Part shown: piece by piece, positions 38,371-50,750 of the stretch
Numbering within the stretch: position 1 is the stretch's first letter
How the letters are laid out: every line of letters starts with the position of its first letter
DNA from: Symbiodinium natans
Taxonomy: Eukaryota; Sar; Dinophyceae; Suessiales; Symbiodiniaceae
Direction: 5' to 3'
DNA length: 64,000 bases
Assembly (NCBI GenBank): GCA_905221605.1
Contig: CAJNDS010000403.1
Span: 28,116 to 92,115, forward strand
Made by a program: the position numbers and the translations under genes
The notes under the pieces: generated by a model
The model's database searches: none
What the model was told of the DNA's origin: nothing
Seen by the model: the letters and a program-made list of their open reading frames with translations, nothing else

Positions 38371-38859
38371 TCAAGGTAGTGTGGAAGCAGTTAGAGAAGA
38401 AGGTGTTTTGCTTTCTGCCACTACGGATGATGGGTTAGGGGAAATAGCAAAGGAGGCACCATAACTCCATTATTAGGAACCCAAGAACCATCTAGTACGA
38501 TTGGAAAATTGTCTGGAGAGCTGCAGAGTATCGCTGATCAACACCTGGATCAGGAATACGATTCCGTTGGACTTCGGTGGAATTTGCTGTTCCGGACGAC
38601 GCAAACGTCAGCGTGGTGGCTGACGGACCATTCGCCTGGCAGCAGAACTGGCCCCTTCATGGAGCTGGATTTGACTGAAGAAGAGGCCAGTGGCTTCATG
38701 GAACGGCTGGTGAAGCGTCGGCCGAGCAATCCTGAGCTGGCACGTTCTGCGAGTGCTCCTGTCCTGCGCGCAACAAGTGCCTTAGCGGGCAAGCAAGCAA
38801 GCAAGCAAGCTACAGCAACTAAGCTACGAAGCCGAAGCCCAGCCCTATACAATTTCTAT

Positions 38860-39098
38860 AAACCCTAAACTCTAAACCCTGCCTAAGTGTAGAGGTCTGC
38901 TGGCTAACCCTAATTAAACCCTAAACCTAAACCAGGACTATGGCATGGCTCCTCCACGCGCGCTCGGGCAGTATGATTGACGGCGGCTTGCAGAAGTGCG
39001 GTGGAATCAGTGTTTGTCTTCGGCCTCGTTCCGCCGAGCTTTTTCCATTTGGGTTTTGGAGTTTAGGATTTACGGTTTATGGTTTAGGGTTTATGGTG
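38860..39098. repeat. telomere-like tracts in opposite orientations
   Basis: C-rich words at 38860-38936 and G-rich words at 39058-39095 enclose a 120-bp segment without a gene. Confidence 0.7.
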
Positions 39099-39198
39099 TG
39101 TGTTCCGAACCCTGGGAAAGGCCGGCCACAAGTAGGGAACAAGACCTCCAGAGGCTCTAGACGCCAATCGAGGTTGCCCCACCCTCGACGCACACTCG

Positions 39199-39441
39199 AT
39201 GCAGTCAGGCGGCAAGAACTCCGACTTGGTCGACTCACATGACAAGTCTGGCTCGGCTCTTGCCCACCCAGCCGACGAGACCAAGACAGCTGCCCACGTC
39301 AGCCACGGGCCCATCGCTTTCAACGAAATAAAAAAGCGCCTTAAGTCTCTTGACCCAACATGGCTAGCCGCAGTCCCAAGCAACGATGGGGCCACCGTGT
39401 CAGATCTGTACGAAGATGTGCGAATTTTTTCGGGACCCTAA
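39199..39441 (+). CDS. exon-like fragment, unknown product
   Basis: About 78 well-mixed residues (GKNSDLVDSHDKSGSALAHP, IAFNEIKKRLKSLDPTWLAA, DGATVSDLYEDVRIF). It ends exactly at a ccctaaaccctaaaccc tract (39438). Looks like a real coding exon piece. No family recognised and no splice site proven. Confidence 0.4.
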   Translation: MQSGGKNSDLVDSHDKSGSALAHPADETKTAAHVSHGPIAFNEIKKRLKSLDPTWLAAVPSNDGATVSDLYEDVRIFSGP

Positions 39442-40075
39442 ACCCTAAACCCTAAACCATAAACCTCAACCCGAATCCTAGGCTCAGACAAAAACCAGAA
39501 GCACCTGTCCTAAACTCAAGGCCGAGGCTGCCCCCCTTCAGTTTTTTTTTGGCGGTGCCCGAGCCCCTCACCTCGACAGCTCGGCGGCCGGTAGCACCCA
39601 CGATTGGCCCGGCACCCTCCTACCCTAAAATCCAGCATCAAAGCTTCTGAAGACCCGGCCTTGTACCCCGAAACCCCAGCCCAGAGGCCCCAAAAATGCG
39701 CTCCCAGGAGACGCTAAAGCTGGACCCGTGACCCGTTTTCCCCCCCCCCCAAAAAAAAACAAAACCTGACGCCCTGGAACGGAAGAAGGTTTTGGAAGTG
39801 GGCGGGTGGCTTGAGTTTAGGCCTAAACCCTGGTTTGGGTGGTTTTGCCGCCTGAAAGGAGGTGTGAGGGTGGCCCTCCACGATCGGGCCATGGCCGCCC
39901 TTCGCATTGCTTGATGCCTTCAAGGCTCTACTGAAAACCGTCACATTTACAGCTTGTACGCCATAGTACAGCAAACCCTAAACCCTAAACCCTTTTTTAA
40001 CCCTAAACCCCAAACCCGAAACCGTAAACCCTACACCCTAAACCCTAAACTTTAGCCCTAAGCCCTCTGAGGCGC
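39438..40075 (-). repeat. telomere-like tracts with unassigned sequence between
   Basis: C-rich telomere-like words at 39438-39470 and 39970-40070 (about ten units). The 500 bp between holds C/A runs (39739-39760) and no clear gene. Confidence 0.7.
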
Positions 40076-41300
40076 CCTTGGATCCATATTGCATGCTCGC
40101 GTGACTGGTTTCCAACACAGTCCGACATGTTAGGCTAAGTGTCACGAGTGGGCGTGTTGAACGCGATTCTTGTTTTGGAGAACGAAAAATTTGCGATCTA
40201 AGCATGAAAGTTTCGAACTCGATGGCAGAGACGAGTCTGGAGCTTGAACACTTGACAAGAAATTAGTTTTGAGGAGGTGGGAGCGTGGAAGAGCTGTAAC
40301 TGTGCAGCGCACTTTTTGGCAGGTAAGGCTAAGGGTCCAAGGCCTGCGAGTATGTAACATGATTCAAACAGTCTCACTTTATTAGGGGATAAGTGTCAGA
40401 CCCAAAACTAAGGAGTAAAAGAAGGGGAGATGTGAACTCGGCTGCACACTACTCACTCCTGGCTAGGTGATATTTCACACCCGTCTTATCTCCGAGTCAC
40501 ATCGACTCCTTGCAAGAAAAGTCTTAGTTAAGTCAGTTCCATTCTGTCGTCTTCGTGGTCGAATAACATCATCTCTCACATTCGTGAGGTATGCAGCGGA
40601 GTGAAAGAATATAAATATGTATGTGTGTATCCGTAGCCATACCATTGTTACTGTTGTTGTCCGTAGCCATTGTACCAAATGAGGAAAGAAATCCCTGCGC
40701 AGAAACATGTGAGAGAAAGTGAGGAACTTTCCCATTGTTTCATCGTTTCGAACCAAATCGAACCAAATACTGCAAGTTCCAAAACACACCATGGAAACAT
40801 CGCCATTGTGTCACCTAAATACCTCAGGGGAAGGATAATTACTGTAGCCGACACGGTGACGTATCCGGCGTTGGAGACATTTCTCTCCACGTCAGGGCAT
40901 TCGCCCGTTTTATCTTTGGCCTGGCGTTCTTCTTCTCCGTCTCGATCGATGCTTTCGGTGTGTCCTGCGCGAAGACATAACCTTACCATCCGATCGTACC
41001 TCATTGATGTCATCGTCGCGAAACGTCTCCTTGATCGGCCGTACCTCGTCAGATGAAAGGTCATTGTCTGGACATGTATGAACTGATGCAACTTCGCTGG
41101 CTGCGCAACTGCTGCAAGGCCAAGGCTCCGCGTGCCATTGCACCCTCGGAAAACTGCCAAAGGGTGACCCTCTCTAAGGCAGGGTACCCTGACACAGGGC
41201 CGGGCAGCTCGTTGATACTCGACAGTCAGGGCACTGAGGAGGGCCATGTTGGACGCACGTGGTAGTGCACTGCACTCCTGCTCCGTGTTTTCGCGGGTGT
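40076..41300. other. unassigned stretch
   Basis: A 228-residue minus-strand frame (40648-41334) covers much of it, but its composition is uneven (a Gly/Tyr/Gln end, an Arg-rich middle) and nothing supports it. The plus frame at 40670-41056 overlaps it equally. I see no reliable gene. Confidence 0.3.
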
Positions 41301-41490
41301 ACACGCGCCCGAAACCTGTCGGCGGCCGGGTCATACTGTGGAAAGTGGTATGTTACCTTGAGGTGATGGGTCCTATATACTCACTTCGACCCTACACACG
41401 CGCCCGAAACCTGTCGGCGGCCGGGTCATACTGTGGAAAGTGGTATGTTACCTTGAGGTGATGGGTCCTATATACTCACTTCGACCCTAT
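41301..41490 (+). repeat. 95-bp perfect tandem duplication
   Basis: acacgcgcccgaaacctgtc starts both copies (41301, 41396). No differences are seen by eye, so the event is recent. Confidence 0.85.
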
Positions 41491-42338
41491 CTGCAGGCGC
41501 CACATCTGGACACCTTATGCGCTATGGAATCCCGTAAGGCCTGTATGATCTTCGAGGGGATGTGTATAAAAAAAAAACGCTGGCTCCAGACCTTACTCTC
41601 GGCGCCTTCTACGAAAATCTCGATGACGTCATTGGCCTGCACATCCACAGGGGCTTCCCTGGTCTCTGGCAATTTAGCCGCTGCTCCATCCTGCAGTTGT
41701 ACCAATCTGCGTTGGTCCAGTGTGCCTGGCCCGTTCGGCGGCGGGGGATCGATGCCGAATTCGTGGTTCCGGTTGGAAATCCATGTAGTGGGGCCGTCGG
41801 TCTTGCCAAAAGTCTCCAACACAGAAGTCGGCCCGACCTCGCCCATTCGGCGGTCTAGACCTTCTTCCCGGCACGTACTGCACGTCTCCTGGAGTGAATG
41901 GTGTTGCGATGGGGAAACATAAGCGGGATGACCCCTGTGCTGTCCCGGGTGTCGAGGCGCTCCCCATTCGGGGGATCCAGGTCTCTGTAAACGCTGCTGC
42001 GGGGTCGTCGCGGAAGACGACGCCGGCTGTTGCTGCCTCTCCTGCAACAGCTCGAGGCGGACATGTTCGACTGTTTGCAGCATTTTCGTGTGGGAACGCG
42101 TGGCACTTCCGGCAGGAAATGCAAGCCGGGCGCGGCACACATCGCGGGCGACCATGCATGGCTGACCGGTGGGAGCACGCGGACACCGCCGAAAAGGGGG
42201 CTGCGTTGCAAGAACAAGAGAAGCGTTCTAGGCTACAAACCCAGACTTGGTTTTCTTGCGGTTTACAGGCTGCCGACACTACTTCGAGGAGGCGCAGACG
42301 CAGCCGCCGGGCTTCCAGAGGCAAAACTTTTCCTGGGT

Positions 42339-42470
42339 TGTCGTCACATACCCGAAGGTTGTTGGCTGGCAGTTTTGCAGTACGCCGTTTCTGTCCACAA
42401 CACGTTCACATTGCGCCGGGTTTCACGAGAAGCCCGAGCAGCCCTCACGCAACCGTCTTTCTGGTGCGGG
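42339..42470 (+). pseudogene. possible F-box-like motif in broken coding region
   Basis: IPEGCWLAVLQYAVSVHNTF and LRRVSREARAALTQPSFW resemble the F-box pattern (LP...L..IL..L...D...LR.VSR.WR.....P.LW). F-boxes recruit substrates to SCF ubiquitin ligases. Only this motif is recognisable; the sequence from 41.5 to 43.0 kb changes frame repeatedly, and the long overlapping frames on both strands cannot all be real. Confidence 0.3.
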
Positions 42471-43001
42471 TGTCGCATACTCCTGCCCGACACGTGCGCC
42501 TGCAAGGTTTGCGCCTGTCCCGCTGCACTCGCGCCCTGTGGCCGCCCCAGTCCGTGCAGCAATTGCGCTTAATGCGGCCATCAACAGCTACCACATTGAT
42601 CTTGCCGGAAGGGCCCTTACGCTCGTACATCTGTAAACAGGTCGCAGTGCGCAAATGTGCACATGTGTGGCTCGCTGCGTCCGCCGGTCCACCGCTGAGC
42701 ACCCTTCGCATTTGCGGCAGCCAAGTGTTCACCCCCACAAACATGGTACGGCTGCTCGTTGGATATACCCGTCATCTCGAGCGCGATACTCTCGTGGAGG
42801 ATGTGTTTCGCCCGGGGCATCAAGCTTGGGGCGGGTCCTGGTACTTTCGCTTTTCCTACAAAGAAGGCTTGCTGTTCAGCTGCCAAACAGCTTGCGTAGC
42901 GCGCGGCGAGCCGGCGCCTATCACGCATCGGTGTAGCGACAGTGTGGTTGTGTATCTGGTGCCAATGCAGTGCGCCTGCCTTTCTCTAGTCGTGAGTTGG
43001 C

Positions 43002-43577
43002 GTGTTACTGGAACGACAGGCTTGCGAGTTTGTGTCGGCTGCCTATGTCCTGCACGTTTCCCAGTCACGACATGGCTTTGCGTTGGTTTTGTGTGCTGGA
43101 AACGAGGGGACGTTCCCAGAGGAAGTCGAGTCCCCTTCCTCAGCTGTGTTGCCCGTGCTGACAGCGCTGCAAAGCCAAATGGCTTTGCCCATTGGTGACA
43201 TACATTTTCACGGAGGCAGCGCAAGGGTCACGCCGAAGAGGCCGGCTTGGGCTGACGAGGTGGGCGACAACGAGGAGAACGTGGCCAGTCAGCATGTCAG
43301 CGGAGACGAGTCGGCTGTGCCGCGTGTCTCTGATCAGGCTCAGAACCGTGCCCCGGGCTGTCACGGCCTGGAACGGGAAAGACATGCAGCGTGGGCAGAG
43401 CAGTTCCTGCGATCACGAAAACGCAGCGCGTCATTTCTTCAGGCTTGCGCGCAGTTGCTGCAGCAGGACTTGGGAGCCTTGTGCGAGGACGTAGCTGATT
43501 TGATGATTCACAATCATGGCTGGGCACATTTTTTCAGAACGACGTTTTCAGCGAACATCCAATGCCACTACATCTGA
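43002..43577 (+). CDS. coding segment, unknown product
   Basis: 191-residue frame whose second half looks coding (AWAEQFLRSRKRSASFLQAC, LGALCEDVADLMIHNHGWAH). It lies upstream of and on the same strand as the ASCH and USP segments, and may be part of the same gene. No domain recognised. Confidence 0.35.
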   Translation: MLLERQACEFVSAAYVLHVSQSRHGFALVLCAGNEGTFPEEVESPSSAVLPVLTALQSQMALPIGDIHFHGGSARVTPKRPAWADEVGDNEENVASQHVSGDESAVPRVSDQAQNRAPGCHGLERERHAAWAEQFLRSRKRSASFLQACAQLLQQDLGALCEDVADLMIHNHGWAHFFRTTFSANIQCHYI

Positions 43578-44117
43578 CGCACATGCTGCTATCTAACGTT
43601 CTACATGTGGATAGGACATTTTCTTTTGCTTGGGCACCACTCGGCTGGATTGCGTGACCAGGCTTCGTGCTTTGAAGAAGTCCACGGTCTGGTTGTTGAC
43701 AACAGTTTCAGGATGGCGGCGACAAGACCCCTAAGCTTCACAGCTGCGTCTCAGCTATGCCTTTCTATTCTGCCAATGCTGCCAATTGGAATCATCATAC
43801 TTGACGCTCAGCGTGCATTCTGGCACGTGACATGGGAGCAGCCCACGCGGGTTCAATGCTGCCAAGCATTGCAGCTGATCGCTGCAGGAGCACGCTGCGT
43901 TGCCTGGTGCTCAGTGGCCGAGCGTTGGAGGTGCACGCTATTGCGCAAACCAGGCGCTGCGCCCTGGCTTGGATCCTTGTGTCCTGGCGCAGGTTCGGCA
44001 ACCCTGCATAACCTCGTTGCACACATCGGAGCCGGAACTGATCCCGGAGAAGAGGGAACGTGCGACTTGGCAGGAGGATCGGCTTGCAAACCCCCAGCAG
44101 CAGAAGGCTTGACGCCC

Positions 44118-44460
44118 CAGCTTGGAGAGCGTGTCATGATCCTGAAAGACCACTGGCTGCGGTTGATTTTGAGTGGGGCGAAAGCTATGGAGCTGCGGCG
44201 CAGACGTGCCAAAACAGGCTGGACATGGCTGGGCAAGGGCAACATCATCCACGCTCGAGCCAGAATTGTTGCGTGCCAAGAGCTGACAGTGGAAACCTTC
44301 GAGACATACCCAACGCAGCATCAGCTTGAAGCCGCCGGCCCTCCGTATGTCCGAACTTTTGCGCTGTGGCTGGAGGACGTGCAGCTGCTCGAGAAGGCGA
44401 CAGCTATTTTCAAGCCATGGGGCACCGTCGGGCGGGCAATCGTGCGGTTCCAACAAGCAG
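44118..44460 (+). CDS. ASCH-like (PUA-fold) domain segment
   Basis: The frame reads GERVMILKDHWLRLILSGAK, then AMELRRRRAKTGWTWLGKGN, IIHARARIVACQE and, near the end, FKPWGTVGRAIVRF. The pattern 'W...I..G.K..E.R.......G..L.kgn.I.....i' is that of ASCH/EVE-type PUA-like domains, which bind RNA or nucleotides. The upstream frame (from 43605) is less convincing. It is directly followed, one frame away, by the ubiquitin-protease segment. A fused ASCH-USP protein broken by a frameshift near 44460 is one reading; neighbouring exons is the other. Confidence 0.5.
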
Positions 44461-44505
44461 ATCTACCGACGCGGACAAAGACGCGGCCGAGGCAAAAAGC
44501 AAGGC

Positions 44506-45716
44506 ATGCCTCGTACCAAGAAGCAGGCCAAGCTATTACAGGAGCGCGGTTGCGCAAACATGGGCCTGACCAACGTTGGCAACACGTGTTTTCTGAATTC
44601 TGTATTGCAAGCGCTATTTCACACGCCCGACATAAAGACCGTGCTGCAGTGCCACATGCCCCGCAGTTGCGAGGAGGGCTGCGTGTGGTGCTTGCTGAGA
44701 AGCACAATGCGGGCACGTGACATGGGCGTGCAGATCGTGCATGCATGGAACGGTGGCTGCCCCTGCTGCAAAAGTTCCATCTGGATGTTGGCGGTCAGGA
44801 CTCTGCCCTTCTTTTTGCAGGTGCCGTGTGTGACGCTTTGCAGGAGCAGCGGAAGGCAGGGCTGCCCAATTGCTTGAGGGTTTGGCATGGTGGAGGTAAG
44901 TGGGAAAGGAGACAGGCCACGTACATGTTGCTGCATCTTGTGGTTGCAGCGCGTGTCATGTGCCTCACGTGTGAATTATATAGCGGCTGCAGCTCTCTAG
45001 ATCGTTATCACACTGCCAGACGCGCTGCTGCCAGGACGTCAAGAGATGTTGCCAGGAAGACATGCTTGGTGCATTTGTCGAGCGCGCAATCCAACACCGC
45101 TGCTCCAATCCGGACTGCGAGGAAGGGTTAACGACGACATCTCGAACATCGTCAGAGACATGGTCGTGTTAATGCTAGAGAGCAATGCGTGGGAGGACAC
45201 CAGCATAGCGCAACTGCTTTCTCTATACCAGGAGCCGCAGCCACTGACGCTGACTTGTGAAAAGTGTCACGCGACACGGAGAGGGCGATCGCACGCGTCG
45301 ATCACAGGCACGACGCGTACGCTTGTGCTCGGTATCCCTCGGGCTGGCGAAATCGATGAGCAAGGAAGGCAACGTCGCCACAGCTGCTATGTGAGGTGCG
45401 AACAGAAAGTCAAGGTAAGCGCGGGAAGCGCCTTCGTTCTCACAGCGCTCGTGGAGCATCTTGCAGAAGGCGAGAATACCAATTCTGGACACTTCGTTAC
45501 CTGGGCAAGGCATGGTGCCGGCTGGAAGCGTTGCGATGACGCCACTGTCGAGCTGTTCTCAACGCTTCCGGACGTTGTGTCCGGCAATGTGATCTTGTCA
45601 TTCTATAGCAAGGAAACCTGGTCGGGCGACAGCGGACCTTGGGTGCGGGAAAAGCTGCCTGCGCAGGCAAGAGGCTTTGGATGGTGGGCTGATGAGCGGC
45701 ATTGTGCAGTCTTCTA

Positions 45717-45717
<1 letters not shown>
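44506..45717 (+). CDS. ubiquitin-specific protease (USP, C19 family), frame-broken
   Basis: USPs remove ubiquitin from proteins. Start at ATG 44506 (GMPRTKKQAKLLQERG). The Cys box NMGLTNVGNTCFLNSVLQAL (catalytic Cys codon near 44587) is followed by FHTPDIKTVL. The QD box LDVGGQDSALLFAGAV is in a second frame (about 44775-44830). A zinc-ribbon half LTCEKC and the His box TNSGHFVTWARHGAGWKRCDD, with ILSFYSK after it, are in a third (His near 45489). The catalytic residues are therefore all present, but in three frames. A consensus donor ggtaagt at 44896 with an acceptor ttgcag at 44949 suggests one intron; the change near 44720-44740 has no obvious intron and may be a frameshift. The 3' end abuts the (CTA)n array. 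Confidence 0.6.
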
Positions 45718-46330
<613 letters not shown>

Positions 46331-46369
46331 CAGCACCACTACCACACCCGCCGCTGCTACTCCTCTGGC

Positions 46370-46650
46370 TAGACCCCCCCCCCCCCTGCGAAGGCGAACC
46401 TTGGGGTCCGAAGCCGACTTGCGAGGGTCGGAAAAGCAAGGCAGGAGTCAGAAAAACAGTATGAGGGGACAGAAAAACGACGTCAGGGGACCATAGAGCA
46501 AGCTGGGAGAGGAGGAAAAACAAAAAGCCGGGGGCCTGAAAAGCAATGCCTTGGTCGAGCTCGTGCCGGGGGTCGAAAAACCAACATGCAGAGCCACAGG
46601 GGTCGAAAAAACAAGCACAGGGGCCGAAAAAACAAGGAGCCCTAAGTATA
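46370..46650 (+). repeat. degenerate repeat with core ggggtcgaaaaac
   Basis: About ten copies at uneven 18-30 bp spacing (for example near 46431, 46471, 46570, 46602, 46622). Confidence 0.6.
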
Positions 46651-47440
46651 ATTATAAATCTAGTCATATTTAAATGATCAATACCGTGAATCTCCCCATA
46701 TCTATGTCCAGAATTACCAATTGAATTTACGATAATCCAAATTTGAAAGCTCGCAATTCAGAAACTTCAAATTGAGATTTCCCGGGTTTTACCCGTCCTC
46801 TCCAATTGAACCAGCATCAACTCACACGATAAGTAAGTCCACTTCTCGGTCATTGATGAGCCGTTAACATGCAAGTTCCGACCTTTGCAACAGCAATGGA
46901 AGCCATACAAGTCCTATGATTCCACGCAAGGCACCTGCCTCTCCGTCGACTCCGATCGCCGTGATGTCAGCCCCATGTTATGTGCAGTGCTTCTTCATGT
47001 TGCCGGTGTTAGAAGCAGATCCGGTGCAAAAGCATGATCAACTCGGGCTCCCTCCCAGCCCTTCCACGTGACCTGTGCTTCGCTCCGCAGGTTCTACCGT
47101 GCAGCACACCTCGTCCCTGCTCGTCGCTCACTTTATATCAAACACCACGACTAAAGCGCCCCTTTTTGTTCGCACCTGCTTTCGGGTGGAGGATCTAAGC
47201 GTGGGCCATTTACGTCCCGTTCATTATAGTTAAATCTCCTGGAACTATCTGTGAAATTCTTTGAGTTCCTTGTGGCTCTGAAAGCACATGCAACCACTTG
47301 AGCCCACTACCCTTGTGGCAGTGGGTCAACTGTGCTCGGTGACAAGCACCTTTGGCTCCAACCCACGCCGCTTGCGAGAGATGGAGTCCCTCAAAAATTA
47401 ATTTGATGCGCTTCCTTCGGTCGTGGCCTTTGGCCGCTAG
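46651..47440. other. unassigned, low coding
   Basis: AT-richer start, then mixed sequence. No open frame of note and no RNA gene recognised. Part may be the 3' untranslated region of the sulfatase gene on the minus strand. Confidence 0.4.
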
Positions 47441-47446
47441 TCACTG

Positions 47447-50377
47447 CTAGTCGGCGTCCGGGTTCCACAAGACGCAGTACTCGAGGCAAAAGCTGGTGTT
47501 GTAGATCGGGACCTTGTAGCCGTCCACGGTCGGAGGGTTGTTGTCTAAGCTTGGACAAACCGATAGATCTGTGTCCACTGGAAAGCATGCTGTCACATTC
47601 CTTTCCGTGTTGTTGCCAGCACCACTAGTGGGATTGTTGAAGATACCGCCGGAAAGGAGCCAATCCGTCACCTGGGTAATAGGCGTCGGAGCAGTGAAGA
47701 TATCGAAGTTTGGACAGTGATCGGTGTAAGCCAGATTGAAAGGGTACTTCTCAATGTTGGCCCAGTTGGCGAAGCCGGTGCGGTTGTTCATCGCCCGCAA
47801 GCCTTCGATCACCGCGAAGTTCCAGCGCAGGGCCAGCAGGGGCAGCGGAGTGGAGAAGTTCCCGAAGAGCCAGTCGGCCTGGCGGATCGACTCGAAGTCC
47901 GACGTCTCGAAGCCAATCTCCGCCCAGAGCGCTTCCGACAAGTTGAAGGGCATAGGCGCCTGGGCGAAGCGCAGCGGCGGTTGACACGGGAGCGCAGCAG
48001 GCACGAGTTGGGCGAAGGTCCTGTCGACGCACCTCGGACCCAGGTAAAGGTTGAAGATGACATGTGTGACATCCTCCACCGCCAAACCATCCTGGATCCA
48101 GACGCACCAGCACTGGGCCACGGGTGGGATCACAGGCTTTGCCGCGCTGCTCAAGAAAGGCCCCGAAGCGCCCATGTGCGTCCAGAGCGAGACCTTCCGA
48201 GCAGTTGGAACGTTAGGGTCGATCTGCCGGACACGCGAAGCGCCGATCACGAAAAGGTTCCAGTCTGCTAGCACCTTCAGTCTCAGTGGCGAACAGGGAT
48301 GTTAAAACGGACGCAAAAAACCGCAACATTAAGGTACTCCCATGGTCATATCAAGACACCCCTCCATGAAAGCTTGTTCCACCCCTTTAAACCTTCAGCA
48401 ACGTACCCCGAGTATGTTAAGAAGCCTCCAAGACACCTCCTGTCGCAGTGCCTGCTCCTCGACTGGGCCCAGGGGGAGATTCGTTTGCTCGGACGGATCA
48501 CTGTAGAGATCGAAGTAACCTGGGCTTTAGGCCCAGGCTCTAGTGAACAACATTCATTTTAGTTGCCATACTTTGGACTTCAGGGTCTCCGATGGGTTCG
48601 ACTAGAGAGGTTGCAAGGGACTTGAAGTAGATTACCATAAGAAGGAGAGCCTGCAACTTGCTGCTCATCCCTGTGATGGTAGAAACGAGTGACAGTAGGG
48701 TTTGCTGCAAGGTCGAACGTACTTGTAGCCGAGGTCCGGGATAAACTCGGAGTTGTTTGGGAAGTTGGGTGTCCAGTTCCCATCAGAGATAAGAGTGCTG
48801 TTCTCGGTGAACCAAATCTTCTTGAAGTCTGTGATGTCCGGTCCCACTCGCAGTTCCATCACCTCAGAATAGGTGATCTTGCGCGGGACCTGGCTCTTCT
48901 CAAGGATGGCCCTCCACATGGGGACACCCGTGAGCGGCCCAGGTGGATTCCGCATGCCTCCGTCTGGGTATGGCCTGCACGTGATCATCTCCAACAAGGT
49001 TTCGGCCAGGTCGTTGATGGACATCACGGTGTTGCTTGTGAAAGGCGACAGTCGGTGCTTGTCCAGCTCCGCACCCACCCAGCCGCCAGCGAAGAGGGCA
49101 TTCACGCGCTGGCCGCCCTCGAAATTGTTGAACTTCCCACCACGCAGCGGGTAGTTATTGTTGGCAGTGCCTGCATAGATCGCGCCACCATTGTCGGAAG
49201 TGAAAAAAACAATAGTGTTCTCGTACTGGCCTTGCTCCTTCACGGCCACAATGAGGTCTCCGACAACCCAGTCAACATATTCCAGGGCACCGTAGGTTGC
49301 TGCTCGCAGATCCTCGTTCTGTGGGCGACTGACATTGGTCAAGTTTTTTGGCGCGAACCGGCGCGGATATTGGATGGGCAAGTGCATGAGCTGCAAAGCA
49401 TGGACAAGGAAGAGCGGCGCCTCCTCGTAGTCGTGCTCTGCAATAATCTGCCGCGACCGCCGCCGGATTTGCTCGTCAGCCACATCATCGAGAGACTCCT
49501 TGAAGCTCTTGCAGCCAACCATCGCCTCCTCCTCGTTGAGGTTTCCAAGGCGCAGCTCTGCGAGCACCAACTCGCACCAGGAGGAGTTGAAGGTCTCCAT
49601 ACCATTCTGTCGCCAAAACCCCGGCAAAGCGTCCATCAGTGGCGAAGCTCCTCCCACTGCGAATCCCGGCTCAGTGCCGTCGCAGCTCTCCATGCTATCC
49701 CCGAACCAGCCCATGAAAGTCTCATACCCCATGCCCATGGGCGTGTTAAGGTAGGCTCCGCCTCCGATGCCCCACTTGCCGTTCAGGTGATTTCGGTAGC
49801 CGAGCTCCTGCAAACGGTTCGCGATCGTGAAAGTCCCTGGCTGGACCCCTCCGACAAACGGCGTCGTCCTTTTTTGTCTGTCCAGGTCCACGTAGCTGGC
49901 GTTGGGATCCCAGTTCCAGACATTGTTCGGCACCCATGGGTTCAGGGCATCCAAACGGCCTGTCTGCAAAGCTCCGCGGCTAGGCGCACACCAAGGGGTC
50001 GCATAGAATCGATCCATGACGATCCCTTCACCTGCCAACCGATCGATGTTAGGGGTGACGACATCTGAGTTGTTGAAAAAATTGGCACGGAATCCGACCT
50101 GATTGAAGCCAAGATCGTCGACGATGATGATGAGGATATTGGGCTTCTTTCCTTTGCCGCCATAGGAGCTGTACGAGTTGTAGCGGTTGTATCCGTAGCT
50201 GCCATAGCGGTTGTAGCCCCCGCGATGGCGGTGCCGCCACCAAGAATCCTCCGACGAGTGTTGCAGCATCTCGGATATCTCAACCTCGGAGAACTCTGCC
50301 TCGCAGCCCTCGCCGCCGCAAACTTCGCCACCAACCCCCCTGAGGCAAGCGATTGAAAACAAAAGCAACGGCGACAT
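47447..50377 (-). CDS. secreted sulfatase, two exons, one frameshift
   Basis: Sulfatases hydrolyse sulfate esters using a formylglycine made from a Cys. The start is Met at 50377, preferred over upstream codons because a signal peptide follows at once (MSPLLLFSIACLRGVGG). Then come an acidic part, an Arg/Tyr/Gly-rich linker, metal-binding NILIIIVDDLG, the signature TPWCAPSRGALQTGR (Cys near residue 130), GKWGIGGG, MHLPIQ and metal-binding VFFTSDNGG. At 48718 one extra base disrupts the family's end motif: without it the frame reads FDLAANPT, as expected. A 347-bp intron (48275-48621, donor caa-gtccct, acceptor gaag-gtg, phase 0) leads to a 275-residue C-terminal exon (48274-47447), rich in N-glycosylation sites and unknown to me. 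Total about 860 residues. The frameshift may be a sequencing error or early decay. Family certain; substrate unknown. Confidence 0.8.
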
Positions 50378-50750
50378 GGCCAGGACCTCCTGTGGAGCTG
50401 GGAAGCTCAGACACAAAAAGGCATCAACTTCCAGGATCTCTGAAGCTTCAAATGGAGCAAAAGCTGCGAGGCCAGCTCAAATCGAACGTGGATGAACGTG
50501 GGACTCCTAGGGTTTCATGCGCATCTTGGCAGGTCATGCCCTGATGGGGCCCATCTATCCCGGAAGCCACACACCCACTGAAGCCGGGTACAACACGGCC
50601 CCAGTATGCCCCGGCTTTTCCTCGCCACATGTGGCAGGCTGGCCCGCCGACGGCGGCCGTCCTCGAAGGAACGATATCGTCCAGGAATTCACACGCAACA
50701 CCATTCAACCAATCTCCATGCCAGCTTTCTCGAGCTGGCACCTGTTTACC
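50378..50750. other. region upstream of the sulfatase gene
   Basis: Would contain the promoter of the sulfatase on the minus strand. No TATA box or other motif is evident, in keeping with dinoflagellate genes. Confidence 0.35.

Larger units (their letters stand above)
37458..38870 (+). mobile_element. third CCCH-family LTR element, 5' end only
   Basis: An LTR and primer-site relic are followed by a decayed copy of the element's first ORF (GEKRSCWDET and SSSSSSSGR near 38.02-38.14 kb) and a SAM-like piece (MELDLTEEEASGFMERL, then ELARSASAPVLRATSALAG, 38.65-38.8 kb). It breaks off at ccctaaactctaaacc (38862). The regions between the first ORF and the SAM-like part are missing, so it is internally deleted and 3' truncated. 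Confidence 0.6.

Noticed and set aside
40629-40681. Two copies of tccgtagccat, resembling the start of the dinoflagellate spliced leader
   Set aside because: Only the first 11-12 of 22 bases match in each copy, and the words also arise from a Gly/Tyr/Gln codon repeat on the minus strand (YNGYG). The same partial match occurs near 27513 and 30402. Not enough for a relict leader.
41894-43198. 434-codon plus-strand frame
   Set aside because: Overlapped by equally long frames in two other plus frames and one minus frame; composition changes along it and only the F-box-like motif in another frame is recognisable.
46651-47400. Stretch reminiscent of organellar or ribosomal RNA
   Set aside because: Some words looked familiar, but no conserved rRNA core sequence could be identified, so no RNA gene is called.
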